Below are positions 43,070-52,498 of a stretch of DNA of 64,000 bases, piece after piece (within the stretch, counting starts at the first letter, position 1; each line of letters starts with the position of its first letter). The stretch comes from CALIZF01 sp046292445. GTDB lineage: Bacteria; Pseudomonadota; Alphaproteobacteria; Rhodobacterales; Rhodobacteraceae. A program made the position numbers and the translations under genes. The notes beneath the pieces were generated by a model. The model saw nothing but the letters and a program-made list of their open reading frames with translations, did not search any database and was not told the DNA's origin. The stretch spans positions 80,386 through 144,385 of the forward strand of contig JBKBQT010000007.1 in NCBI GenBank assembly GCA_046292445.1, given 5' to 3'.

Positions 43070-43540
43070 ATGGCACAGAAATCCGACCCGAATTCCAGAC
43101 TGATCGCGGAGAACCGCCGCGCCCGGTTCGACTATGCGATCGAGGATGACCTTGAAGCCGGGATCATGCTGACGGGTTCCGAGGTCAAGGCGCTGCGGGT
43201 GGGGCAGTCGAATATCGCCGAAAGCTATGCCAGCGTCGAGGGCGGCGAGTTGTGGCTCATCAACGGCTATATCGCCGCGCTCCAGCAGGCCGGGGTGTTC
43301 GGGCATGAAGAGCGGCGGCGGCGCAAGCTGCTGGTCAGCAAGCGCGAACTGGCGCGGCTGTGGAACGCAACCCAGCGCGAGGGCATGACACTCGTCCCGA
43401 TCGCGATGTATTTCAACGAGAAGGGCCGGGTGAAGCTCAGGATCGGGATCGCCAAGGGCAAGAAGCTGGCCGACAAGCGCGAGACCGAGGCCAAGCGGGA
43501 CTGGCAGCGGCAGAAGGCGCGGCTGCTCAAGCAGGGATAG
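43070..43540 (+). CDS. smpB: SsrA-binding protein SmpB
   Basis: A 156-residue tmRNA partner. Hallmarks are LIAENRRARFDYAIEDDLEAGI, LTGSEVKALRVGQSNIAESYA, RRRKLLVSKREL and the basic C-terminal tail EAKRDWQRQKARLL that reaches the ribosome decoding site. It delivers tmRNA to stalled ribosomes for trans-translation. The ATG at 43070 is preferred to the GTG at 43058. The tmRNA gene itself was not recognised in this window. No clear terminator follows in the 214-base gap before the VPLPA-CTERM gene. Confidence 0.97.
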   Translation: MAQKSDPNSRLIAENRRARFDYAIEDDLEAGIMLTGSEVKALRVGQSNIAESYASVEGGELWLINGYIAALQQAGVFGHEERRRRKLLVSKRELARLWNATQREGMTLVPIAMYFNEKGRVKLRIGIAKGKKLADKRETEAKRDWQRQKARLLKQG

Positions 43541-43688
43541 CGGTCGGCCCGGTCGGCCGCGCACAGAGGCAATGGAGACGGCTCCGCCCTGTGCGCCTTT
43601 TCGCAGCACTGCGGCGATCGGATCGACCTGGCTGGTCCACACCTGCACAGACGCCGCCACTGCTTAAAATTACGGCGCATTTGTGGCG

Positions 43689-43733
43689 AATTGACGGAAA
43701 CCGGGAAGAGTTTAACCTTTTTCCGGGTCAATT
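43689..43733 (+). promoter_or_regulatory. AT-rich promoter/operator region upstream of the VPLPA-CTERM gene
   Basis: AATTGAC (43689-43695) and its complement GTCAATT (43727-43733) flank an AT-rich centre, and inside them GGAAA (43696-43700) pairs with TTTCC (43720-43724). TTGACG at 43691 with TAACCT 16 bases downstream could be a -35/-10 pair. The stretch stands out from the GC-rich surroundings, and GGAGAAG lies ahead of the ATG at 43755. Confidence 0.45.
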
Positions 43734-43754
43734 ACGACTCGCGGAGAAGTTATC

Positions 43755-44465
43755 ATGTCACTGAAACGGGTCTTGATGGCCGCGGCCGCGTCCGCAGCCC
43801 TTGCCACATCCGCGCAAGCCGCGGTCGTGGTGCTCGATTTCGAAGGGATCGCCGACTATCCGAACAGCAACGACGTGTTCGTTCAGGATTTCTACAACGG
43901 CGGCACGAGCAGTGTCGGAACCTCGGGAACGAACTATGGCATCTCATTCGGGTCCAACGCCCTGCTCATCTGCCTCAACTCGACGTCCGTGTTCTGTTCG
44001 AACACGTCGCGCGGCGGCGAAGGCAACCCGAATTCGCGTGAAGGCGCGCTGTTCTTTCTCGATGGCGACGAGACGTTCATGAACGTCGCGGCCGGATTCG
44101 AGACCGGGTTCTCGTTCAACTACGTCTCGACCACATTTTCGGGCTCGGTCGGCGTCTATGACGGACTGGACGGCACCGGCAACCTGCTGGCCAGCATCGA
44201 CCTGAGGCCGAATGCGGGCTTCTGCCCGGACTACAGCGCCGGGTTCTGCCCGTTCGGGCCGGCCGGCATCGCCTTTGCCGGCATAGCCAAGTCGGTGTCG
44301 TTCGGCGGTGTCGCCAACCAGATCGTGTTCGACGACATCACCTTCGGCTCGTCCATCCCCGATCCCGATCCCGATCCGAATGTCGTGCCGCTGCCGGCCT
44401 CGCTGCCGCTGCTGCTGGCCGGGCTGGGCGGCATTGCGGCGCTGCGCCGCCGCCGCCGCGGCTGA
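43755..44465 (+). CDS. secreted protein with VPLPA-CTERM sorting signal
   Basis: A 236-residue exported protein. The N-terminal signal peptide ends near AQAAVVV (about residue 23). The mature part is rich in Gly, Ser, Asn and Phe, with FDFEGIADYPNS-like start, NYVSTTFSGSVGVYDGLDGTGN and two pairs of cysteines, suggesting a beta-sandwich. A DPDPDPNV linker leads to the C-terminal VPLPASLPLLLAGLGGIAAL followed by RRRRRG: the VPLPA motif, membrane helix and basic cluster that are recognised by exosortases and trim the anchor. It is probably sorted to the surface or biofilm matrix. The exosortase gene is not in this window. Its base composition is lower in GC than its neighbours. A terminator follows. 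Confidence 0.88.
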   Translation: MSLKRVLMAAAASAALATSAQAAVVVLDFEGIADYPNSNDVFVQDFYNGGTSSVGTSGTNYGISFGSNALLICLNSTSVFCSNTSRGGEGNPNSREGALFFLDGDETFMNVAAGFETGFSFNYVSTTFSGSVGVYDGLDGTGNLLASIDLRPNAGFCPDYSAGFCPFGPAGIAFAGIAKSVSFGGVANQIVFDDITFGSSIPDPDPDPNVVPLPASLPLLLAGLGGIAALRRRRRG

Positions 44466-44486
44466 AACCCGCACCGAAGGCACCGG

Positions 44487-44513
44487 CGGGGCCGCGCCAT
44501 GCGGCCCCGTTTT
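44487..44513 (+). terminator. rho-independent terminator of the VPLPA-CTERM gene
   Basis: A 9-bp stem CGGGGCCGC/GCGGCCCCG with a 5-base loop is followed by TTTT, 21 bases past the stop codon. Confidence 0.85.
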
Positions 44514-44589
44514 CCGTTCGCGCTTGCGGCGGGCGCGCGTGGGCCTCTAATGTCGGCGCGAAAAGCATCGCCAGCAACGCCGGACGCCC

Positions 44590-45438
44590 ATGACCGACGA
44601 TCCCCGCACCCTCGTGTCCACCGCCTGGCTCGAGGCGCATCTGCGCGACCCCGACCTGCGGGTGATCGACGCTTCGTGGTATCTTCCCGCCATGGCGCGC
44701 GATGCCAAGGCGGAATACGCCGCCGCCCATATTCCGAACGCGCGCTTCTTCGACATCGACGACATCGCCGACACAAGGTCCGGCCTGCCGCACATGGCGC
44801 CGCCGGTGGAAAAGTTCATCAGCCGGATGCGCGCCATGGGCATCGGTGACGGGCATCAGGTGGTGGTCTATGACGGGATGGGGATTTTCTCGGCCCCTCG
44901 CGTCTGGTGGACGTTCCGCCTGATGGGCAAGCTCGATGTCGCCGTGCTCGACGGCGGGTTTCCCAAGTGGCGGGCCGAGGGGCGGCCGGTCGAGGACATG
45001 CCGCCCGTCCTGCGCGACCGCCACATCACGGTGCAGCGGCAGGCGGCGCTCGTGCGCGACGTCACGCAGGTGGCGCAGGCGGCCAAGCTCGGCACCCACG
45101 CGATCCTCGACGCGCGCAGCCCCGGCCGCTTCCGCGGCGACGAGCCCGAGCCGCGCGAGGGGCTGCGCGCGGGGCACATCCCCGGTTCGGCCAACCTGCC
45201 CTGGGCCGATTTGCTGAACGCCGACGGCACGATGAAGGACGAGGGCAGCCTGCGCGCGATCTTTGCCGAACGCGGCGTCGATGCCGCTCGCCCGGTCATC
45301 ACCACCTGCGGATCGGGCGTTTCGGCGGCGATCCTCAACCTCGCGCTCGAACGGATCGGGCACCGGGCCCATGCGCTCTATGACGGGTCGTGGTCCGAAT
45401 GGGGCATGTACGACGATCTGAAGGTGGAGCGGGGCTGA
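44590..45438 (+). CDS. sseA: 3-mercaptopyruvate sulfurtransferase
   Basis: A 282-residue tandem rhodanese. The N-terminal inactive domain runs from LVSTAWLEAHL to about 140 and the C-terminal catalytic domain carries Cys240 in TTCGSGVSA, which matches the CGSGVTA loop of 3-mercaptopyruvate sulfurtransferases more closely than the CRKG loop of thiosulfate rhodaneses. It transfers sulfur from mercaptopyruvate to thiols or cyanide in the cytoplasm. The TGATG overlap with the aromatic aminotransferase gene suggests a unit: that enzyme could transaminate cysteine to mercaptopyruvate, the substrate of SseA. Confidence 0.93.
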   Translation: MTDDPRTLVSTAWLEAHLRDPDLRVIDASWYLPAMARDAKAEYAAAHIPNARFFDIDDIADTRSGLPHMAPPVEKFISRMRAMGIGDGHQVVVYDGMGIFSAPRVWWTFRLMGKLDVAVLDGGFPKWRAEGRPVEDMPPVLRDRHITVQRQAALVRDVTQVAQAAKLGTHAILDARSPGRFRGDEPEPREGLRAGHIPGSANLPWADLLNADGTMKDEGSLRAIFAERGVDAARPVITTCGSGVSAAILNLALERIGHRAHALYDGSWSEWGMYDDLKVERG

Positions 45439-46613
45439 TGCTGGAGACGTTGCAGCCGCAGGCGGCGGACAAGATCCTGGAGCTGATGGCGCTTTTCCGC
45501 GCCGACCCGCGGCCCGCCAAGATCGACCTCGGGGTGGGCGTCTACAAGGATGCCGAGGGGCGCACGCCGGTCATGCGCGCGGTCAAGGCCGCCGAGCGGC
45601 AGCTCTGGGAGCAGGAGGAGACCAAGACCTACACCGCCCTCGCCGGCGATCCCGGCTTTCACGCCGCGATGGTCGGCCTCATCCTCGGCGCGCCGCCGGC
45701 GGGCAGGATCGCGGCCGCGGCGACGCCGGGCGGCACCGGCGCGGTGCGCCTCGCGCTCGACCTCGTCAGGCGCGCCGCGCCCGATGCCACGGTCTGGCTG
45801 TCCGATCCGACCTGGCCGAACCATCCGGCACTGGTGGCGGCGGCGGGCCTCAAGGCACGGACATACCGCTATTTCGACGCCGCGACCGGCACAGCCGATG
45901 CCGCCGGGATGCTGGCCGATCTGGCGCAGGCGGGCCCGGGCGATGTGGTACTGCTGCACGGCTGCTGCCACAATCCGACCGGGGCAGACCTGACGGCGGC
46001 TGACTGGGCAGCGCTGGCCGGCGTGCTGGAGCGGACGGGCGCGCTGGGGCTGATCGACCTCGCCTATCAGGGTTTCGGCGACGGTCTCGACGCCGATGCG
46101 GCGGCGACGCGGATGCTCGCGGCGCGGCTGCCCGAGGTGCTGATCGCCGCCTCCTGTTCCAAGAATTTCGGGATCTACCGCGAACGGGCGGGGATCCTGC
46201 TGGCGCTGACCGATCCGGCGCGGCGCGATACGGTGCAGGGGAACCTCGCCACGCTCAACCGGCTCAGCTTCTCCTTCCCGCCCGACCATGGCGCGCGGCT
46301 GGTGACGATGATCCTCGCCGACCCGGCCCTGCGCGCGGACTGGGAGGCAGAGCTGGCGGCGGTGCGGACCGGCATGCTCGCTTTGCGCACGCAGCTCGCG
46401 GCGGAACTCCGGGCCGTCACCAATTCGGATCGCTTCGATTTCGTCGCCAGCCACCGCGGCATGTTCAGCCGTCTCGGCATCCCGCCCGAACAGGTCGCGC
46501 GGCTTCGGGCCGACCACGGGATCTACATGGTCGGCGACAGCCGGCTGAACATCGCCGGCCTGAATGCCGCGACCGTGCCGGTGCTGGCGCGGGCCGTCGC
46601 CGCCACGCTCTGA
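45438..46613 (+). CDS. aromatic/aspartate aminotransferase (class I, AspC/TyrB-like)
   Basis: A 391-residue fold-type I aminotransferase. PLP lysine Lys242 is in SCSKNFGIYRERAG; GVGVYKDAEGRTPV, LSDPTWPNHP, HGCCHNPTGADLT and the C-terminal GDSRLNIAGLN are the AspC/TyrB hallmarks. The frame opens earlier, but the ATG at 45438 overlaps the sseA stop as TGATG and matches the family N terminus. It interconverts aspartate or aromatic amino acids with their oxo acids. Coupling with sseA would allow cysteine transamination to mercaptopyruvate. It may also take part in tyrosine breakdown after phhA. It ends opposite amtB with a long GC-rich palindrome in the gap. Confidence 0.9.
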   Translation: MLETLQPQAADKILELMALFRADPRPAKIDLGVGVYKDAEGRTPVMRAVKAAERQLWEQEETKTYTALAGDPGFHAAMVGLILGAPPAGRIAAAATPGGTGAVRLALDLVRRAAPDATVWLSDPTWPNHPALVAAAGLKARTYRYFDAATGTADAAGMLADLAQAGPGDVVLLHGCCHNPTGADLTAADWAALAGVLERTGALGLIDLAYQGFGDGLDADAAATRMLAARLPEVLIAASCSKNFGIYRERAGILLALTDPARRDTVQGNLATLNRLSFSFPPDHGARLVTMILADPALRADWEAELAAVRTGMLALRTQLAAELRAVTNSDRFDFVASHRGMFSRLGIPPEQVARLRADHGIYMVGDSRLNIAGLNAATVPVLARAVAATL

Positions 46614-46699
46614 CCGCACAGGACCGCGGCGGCTGGTTGCGCGCCCCGCAAAGCGCGTAACCAGCGGGACACTCACCGTCACCGGCCGCGAGACGCACG

Positions 46700-46725
46700 G
46701 CGCCCGGGCAGCGCTGCCCGGGCGC
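46700..46725. other. 26-bp perfect GC palindrome between convergent genes
   Basis: GCGCCCGGGCAGC and GCTGCCCGGGCGC abut to give a 26-bp perfect palindrome in the 148-base gap between the aminotransferase and amtB stop codons. There is no T-run on either side, so it is not a classic terminator, although a bidirectional transcription stop is likely. Confidence 0.6.
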
Positions 46726-46761
46726 ACGGCCGACCGGCGGGTGGGGCCGGGCGTCGAGGGT

Positions 46762-48135
<1,374 letters not shown>

Positions 48136-48164
48136 GGTGGTCGCTTTCCCTGTCATGCCGCCGT

Positions 48165-48503
48165 TCACAGCGCGTTTTCGTCGGTCTCGCCGGTGCGCAC
48201 CCGCACCGCGGATTCGACATCGAGCACGAAGACCTTCCCGTCGCCGATCTTGTCCGTCCGCGCCGTCTTCTGGATCGTCTCGACGACCTGCTCGGCCATG
48301 CTGTCGGCCACCACGATCTCGAGCTTGACTTTCGGCACGAAGTTCACCGCATATTCTGCGCCGCGGTAGATTTCGGTATGGCCGGACTGCGCGCCGAACC
48401 CCTTGATCTCGGTGACCATCATGCCGCGCACGCCCGCGGCGGTCAGCGCCTCGCGCACCTCCTCGAGCTTGAACGGCTTGATCGCTGCGATGATGAGTTT
48501 CAC
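48165..48503 (-). CDS. glnK: nitrogen regulatory protein PII (GlnK)
   Basis: A 112-residue PII protein, the standard length, starting at GTG (48503). The N-terminal KLIIAAIKPFKLEEVREAL is canonical, Tyr51 in HTEIYRGAEYAVNF is the uridylylation site on the T-loop, and the B- and C-loops are in TARTDKIGDGKVFVLDVE. It senses 2-oxoglutarate and ATP/ADP and blocks AmtB under nitrogen excess. The amtB gene follows 29 bases away. A 281-base divergent region separates it from the penicillin-binding protein gene; no convincing sigma-54 box was found in it. Confidence 0.96.
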   Translation of the reverse strand: MKLIIAAIKPFKLEEVREALTAAGVRGMMVTEIKGFGAQSGHTEIYRGAEYAVNFVPKVKLEIVVADSMAEQVVETIQKTARTDKIGDGKVFVLDVESAVRVRTGETDENAL

Positions 48504-48784
48504 CTCTTGCACCTTTCCCCTGGCCGGTGGCCCCGACTGGACCCATGCCGTCAAAAAAGAGGGTGCCGGCCGGCGAGGGACAACGCGCTGCGCTGCCGCG
48601 CAGCATCGCAGGCACGAAGAAACGCACATTTTTTGCACAATTCCGCCTGTTCGCACAGAACGTAGGCGCTCCGGAAAGCCGAATCGCCAATCAACCGTCT
48701 CCACATCCGGCGCAGATCGGGCTATTGTCGCGCCAAGAAACAGGGCGCGGGCGACGCGCCGGAACTTGGCACGGGCAGCGCCGT

Positions 48785-50947
48785 ATGACTGGATCGGGCA
48801 AGGGCAAGCCGCCGCTGGTGGCCGAGCGTCGGCGCACATCGCGCGCGGCTGCGGCACCGCCGCGCAAACCGGCGGCACGCCGCCCCCGGCCGCCGGCGCG
48901 ACGCGGCAACATCCTGACGCGCGCGGTCCGCTGGCTCGTCGGCATGGTCTGGGGCGTCACCTGGCGGGTGACGGCGGTCGTCGCGATGATCCTTGCCGGG
49001 GCCACATGGTATTTCCACAGCCGGCTGCCCGAGGCGACCGCCCTGCTCGACGGCCGCGCACGCGGCTCGGTCACGATGCTCGACCACGAGGGCGAGGTCT
49101 TTGCCTGGCGCGGCGAGACCTTCGGCGGGCAGATCAGTGCCGCCCATGTCTCGCCCCATCTGCGCAATGCCGTGGTGGCGACCGAGGACCGGCGGTTCTG
49201 GTGGCATTTCGGCATATCGCCGCGCGGCATCGCCAGCGCCATCGCGATCAACCTGCGCGAAGGGCGCGGGCCGTTCGAGGGCAACGGCGGATCCACCATC
49301 TCGCAGCAGGTGGCCAAGCTCCTGTGTCTCGGCGTGCCCTACGATCAGACGCAGTGGAAATCCGAGGCGGATTACGAGGCCGACTGCCGCCGCGGGTCGA
49401 TCACCCGCAAGCTCAAGGAAGTCCCGTTCGCCCTCGCGCTCGAGTGGAAATACACCAAGGAGGAGATCCTTTCGATCTACCTCAACCGCGCCTATCTCGG
49501 CGCCGGCGCGCGCGGGTTCGAGGCGGCGGCGCAGCGCTATTTCGGCACATCGGCGGCGAAGGTCACGCCGGCGCAGGCGGCGATGCTTGCGGGCCTTCTG
49601 GTCGCGCCGTCGTATTTCGCGCCCACCCGCAGCCTTGAGCGGGCGCAGGGCCGGGCGAACGTGATCGTCGGCCTGATGGCCCAGCAGGGCTATCTGACCG
49701 CCGCCGAGGCGGCAGAGGCGCGCGCCAACCCGGCCCGCCTGTCGGATGCCGCCGAGGCGCGGGCGGGCGGCTATTTCGCCGACTGGGTGATGGAGACGGT
49801 GCCGTCCTTCTTCGGCCATGCGACAACCGAGGACGTGATCGTCTACACCACGCTCGACCAGCATCTCCAGCGCGCGGCGGAAGAGGCGCTCGCCCATGTC
49901 TTTGCCACGCGGGTGCGCGAGGGATCGACCGCGCAGGCGGCCATCGTGGTGATGTCGGCCGACGGGGCGGTGCGCGCCATGGTGGGCGGGCGCAAGACGC
50001 AGGTGGCCGGCGCCTTCAACCGCGCCACCCAGGCGAAACGGCAGACCGGATCGGCCTTCAAGCCCTTCATCTTCGCCGCCGCGCTCGACCTCGGCTGGTC
50101 ACCGGACGACACGCTCGAGGATCGGCCGCTGACGATCAACATCCGCGGGTCGGGGCCCTGGAGCCCGAAGAACTATACCGAGGATTTCCGTGGCACCGTG
50201 ACGCTGACCACCGCCCTGCGCCATTCGATCAACATCCCCGCCGTGCGCCTGTCCGAGGCGGTCGGGCGCGATGTGGTGCGCAAGGTGGCGGCGGACTTCG
50301 GCATCGTCTCGGACCTGGCCGCGGGCCCGGCCCTCGCGCTCGGTGTGTCCGAGGCGACGCTGCTCGAGATGACGGGCGCCTATGCCGGGTTTCTCAACGG
50401 CGGATCGTCGGTCAAGCCTTACGGCCTGATCGAGCTGCGCCTGCAGGGTGACCGTGCGCCGCTGATGGGCCGTGCCGGCGGCATGGGCGAGCGGGTGATC
50501 GGCGAACGGGCGGCGCGCCAGCTTACCTGGATGCTGGCCGATGTGATCGCCAACGGCACCGGCCAGCGGGCGCGCCTGCCGGACCGCGAGGCGGCGGGCA
50601 AGACCGGCACGACACAGGCGGCGCGCGATGCGTGGTTTGTGGGTTATACGGCCGATTACGTCGCCGGCGTCTGGATGGGGAACGACGACAACAGGCCCCT
50701 GACCGGCGTGACGGGTGGCGGCCTGCCGGCCGACATCTGGCGCGAGGTGATGATCCGCGTGCACGAGGGGCTGCCTGCGCGGCCGCTGCCGATGCTCGGC
50801 CCCGCACCGCGAACGGCCCTGCCCGGATGGGCCGCGCCGGACGGCGAATCCGCCCCGCGCCCCGTCGCGATCCAGCCGCCCCGCATGCCCGACATCGCCG
50901 ACCAGATCCTGAACGACGTATTGGGAACCTTCGGATCGAACCGCTGA
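48785..50947 (+). CDS. class A penicillin-binding protein (transglycosylase/transpeptidase)
   Basis: A 720-residue bifunctional peptidoglycan synthase. A basic cytoplasmic tail (1-50) and membrane helix (about 52-76) lead to the GT51 domain with catalytic Glu134 in VVATEDRRFWWH and GGSTISQQVAKLL. The transpeptidase domain has Ser423-x-x-Lys426 (TGSAFKPF), SIN at 481-483 and KTGT at 606-609. The GT domain carries an extra stretch at about 181-205, with two cysteines (Cys181, Cys201), between QQVAKLL and RKLKE where other family members have a short loop. Polymerises and cross-links glycan at the inner membrane's periplasmic face. The ATG at 48785 matches the start of the basic tail; the frame opens earlier into the divergent glnK region. 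Confidence 0.93.
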   Translation: MTGSGKGKPPLVAERRRTSRAAAAPPRKPAARRPRPPARRGNILTRAVRWLVGMVWGVTWRVTAVVAMILAGATWYFHSRLPEATALLDGRARGSVTMLDHEGEVFAWRGETFGGQISAAHVSPHLRNAVVATEDRRFWWHFGISPRGIASAIAINLREGRGPFEGNGGSTISQQVAKLLCLGVPYDQTQWKSEADYEADCRRGSITRKLKEVPFALALEWKYTKEEILSIYLNRAYLGAGARGFEAAAQRYFGTSAAKVTPAQAAMLAGLLVAPSYFAPTRSLERAQGRANVIVGLMAQQGYLTAAEAAEARANPARLSDAAEARAGGYFADWVMETVPSFFGHATTEDVIVYTTLDQHLQRAAEEALAHVFATRVREGSTAQAAIVVMSADGAVRAMVGGRKTQVAGAFNRATQAKRQTGSAFKPFIFAAALDLGWSPDDTLEDRPLTINIRGSGPWSPKNYTEDFRGTVTLTTALRHSINIPAVRLSEAVGRDVVRKVAADFGIVSDLAAGPALALGVSEATLLEMTGAYAGFLNGGSSVKPYGLIELRLQGDRAPLMGRAGGMGERVIGERAARQLTWMLADVIANGTGQRARLPDREAAGKTGTTQAARDAWFVGYTADYVAGVWMGNDDNRPLTGVTGGGLPADIWREVMIRVHEGLPARPLPMLGPAPRTALPGWAAPDGESAPRPVAIQPPRMPDIADQILNDVLGTFGSNR

Positions 50948-50975
50948 GCCCGGCGCGGCCACCGCCGCGCCGGGC
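50948..50975. terminator. GC-rich hairpin between convergent genes
   Basis: GCCCGGCGCGGC and GCCGCGCCGGGC pair over 12 bp with a CACC loop, in the 34-base gap between the penicillin-binding protein and mlaC stop codons. No T-run follows on either strand; it is likely a shared transcription stop. Confidence 0.6.
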
Positions 50976-50981
50976 CGCGGG

Positions 50982-51617
50982 TCAAAGCGCGTTCATGTCC
51001 TGGATCAAGGCCGGGATGTTGCCGCGCCGGCGGTCGAGCATAGACTGGATCTCGGTCCGCTCGGCGGCGAGCATGTTCACGCCCTCGATGATGATATTGA
51101 AGAACATCGGTCGCCCCCCCCGGTCCGACACATGCCAGCGCAGATCGAACGGCGACTGTCCGCGCAGGCGGGCAAGCGTGATGACCTCGTAATAGCTGCG
51201 GATCGGGCGGGCATCCATCACCTCGATCTGGCCGCCGATGAATTCGCGGAAACGCCGGCCGTATTTGCGCGCGATGTAGCCCTGGAAGGCACGGGTGAAC
51301 GCCTGCATGTCGCCGGCCGAGGCGGTGCGCGCCGCCGGCCCGAGTGCCGATCGCGCGATGGTCGCGACATCGGCATGACGGGCGAACAGCGCCTCGAAGT
51401 CGCGCAGCATCGCGGCTTCGGACTTGCCGCTGGCGATGACGCGGTTGACATCCGCAACAACGGTGTCGATCAGCCGGCGCGCGTCCCCAACGGCAAAGGC
51501 TGCCGCCGGCGCGATGCCGAACGCCGTGGCGCCGAACGCAGCAAACCCGCCCAGCACGACCTGGCGCCGCGTGGGCGCTGCGCCCTCAGTCTTCGTAAGG
51601 ATCGAAGAAATCGTCAT
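50982..51617 (-). CDS. mlaC: phospholipid-binding ABC-transport protein MlaC
   Basis: A 211-residue exported protein. A twin-arginine-like signal (RRQVVLGGFAAFGATAFGIAPAAAFA, Arg17-Arg18) suggests Tat export. The mature part fits the MlaC/Ttg2D fold: FTRAFQGYIARKYGRRF, GGQIEVMDARPIRSYYEV, LRWHVSDRGGRPMFFNIIIEGVN and a terminal RGNIPALIQDMN. It carries phospholipid across the periplasm from MlaA to the inner-membrane Mla complex. The ATG at 51617 has AGGAGG at 7 bases and lies inside the end of mlaA (32-base overlap). The MlaFED transporter genes are not in the window. Confidence 0.88.
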   Translation of the reverse strand: MTISSILTKTEGAAPTRRQVVLGGFAAFGATAFGIAPAAAFAVGDARRLIDTVVADVNRVIASGKSEAAMLRDFEALFARHADVATIARSALGPAARTASAGDMQAFTRAFQGYIARKYGRRFREFIGGQIEVMDARPIRSYYEVITLARLRGQSPFDLRWHVSDRGGRPMFFNIIIEGVNMLAAERTEIQSMLDRRRGNIPALIQDMNAL

Positions 51618-52344
51618 CACTGGCCTCCTGACCAAGTTCGAAGCGGCGGTTCTGGAGGTAGAGCAGCCGCGATTGCGCATAGCTATCGGCGGATTCGTAG
51701 AGGATCGAGTCAATCACCCGTGCAAACCGGGCCCGGTCACGCACGCTTGATACGATGTTGAGGCCGCGGGCCGCCCAGTTGTAGGGATTGGGAAAGATCC
51801 AGCCGACAGGGTCGATCACGATATCGACGACCTTGCCGAGCGTGTCGCGCTGCGTCGAGGCCGAGACGAGCGGCAGTTCGACGAAATCGCCCTCGCCCAC
51901 GCCCCAGGTGTGCAGCGTGACGCCGAAATCGGTCTTGCGCTCGTCAAGGCCCATCGCCCCGGCCGGATCGAACAGGCCGCCGATGCCGATGGTCGAATTG
52001 ATCGCAAAGCGCGACGTCATGTGCACCGCATCGGCAAAGCGCGCCTGCAGGACCATGTTGATGATGCTGCGCGGCGCGCGCAGGTTGTCGGCCGCATTGT
52101 CGATGGCCTCGGAAATCGGGCCCGGGGCGCCTTCGCCGAACACCATCGAGGCCGGCCGGACGATTGCGCTGTCGATGGCCTTGTTGAACTCGTGCACCGC
52201 GCGGTTCTGCGCCTCGTGGGGGTCGTTCTCCGGGATGGAAACCGGCGGCGGCGCAGCGCAGGCCGCCAGCGCAAGCAGCGCAACAGCGGCGCCCGCACGG
52301 CGTGCGGCGGTGGTCACAGGGGCAGCAAAGGCGGAAAAAGACAA
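51586..52344 (-). CDS. mlaA: outer-membrane phospholipid-removal lipoprotein MlaA (VacJ)
   Basis: A 252-residue lipoprotein with a signal peptide ending in LALAACAA (lipobox LAAC, Cys29). The MlaA core is clear: NRAVHEFNKAIDSAIVRPAS, FGVTLHTWGVGEGDFVELPLVSAST, DIVIDPVGWIFPN and SYAQSRLLYLQNRRF. It forms a donut in the outer-membrane inner leaflet that extracts mislocalised phospholipid and passes it to MlaC, whose gene overlaps by 32 bases. The start codon appears to be TTG at 52344, with AGGA 7 bases upstream; a GTG at 52317 is an alternative and would still leave a good signal peptide. Confidence 0.9.
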   Translation of the reverse strand: MSFSAFAAPVTTAARRAGAAVALLALAACAAPPPVSIPENDPHEAQNRAVHEFNKAIDSAIVRPASMVFGEGAPGPISEAIDNAADNLRAPRSIINMVLQARFADAVHMTSRFAINSTIGIGGLFDPAGAMGLDERKTDFGVTLHTWGVGEGDFVELPLVSASTQRDTLGKVVDIVIDPVGWIFPNPYNWAARGLNIVSSVRDRARFARVIDSILYESADSYAQSRLLYLQNRRFELGQEASDDDFFDPYED

Positions 52345-52498
52345 TGGAAATCCTGATGGTCGGCACGTATGGTCGATACGGCGCTGGTGCTTCGCTAGGA
52401 CGTGGTTCTAGGACGCGGGGCGTGGAATAGCAACGCGGCCCTGCGCGTTTGTCAGCCGGGGCCGGCGGCAGACCGCCGGTGCGGACGAGGGTTTTGGT

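Noticed and set aside
43541..43754. Possible tmRNA or tRNA gene beside smpB
   Set aside because: No acceptor stem, T-arm GTTCRA-type word or CCA end could be seen; the region is explained by the promoter of the next gene.
48504..48784. Possible sigma-54 promoter for glnK (GGCAC-CCTCT-TTTTT near 48550 on the minus strand)
   Set aside because: The -24 GG is present but the required GC at -12 is replaced by TT, so the match is too weak.
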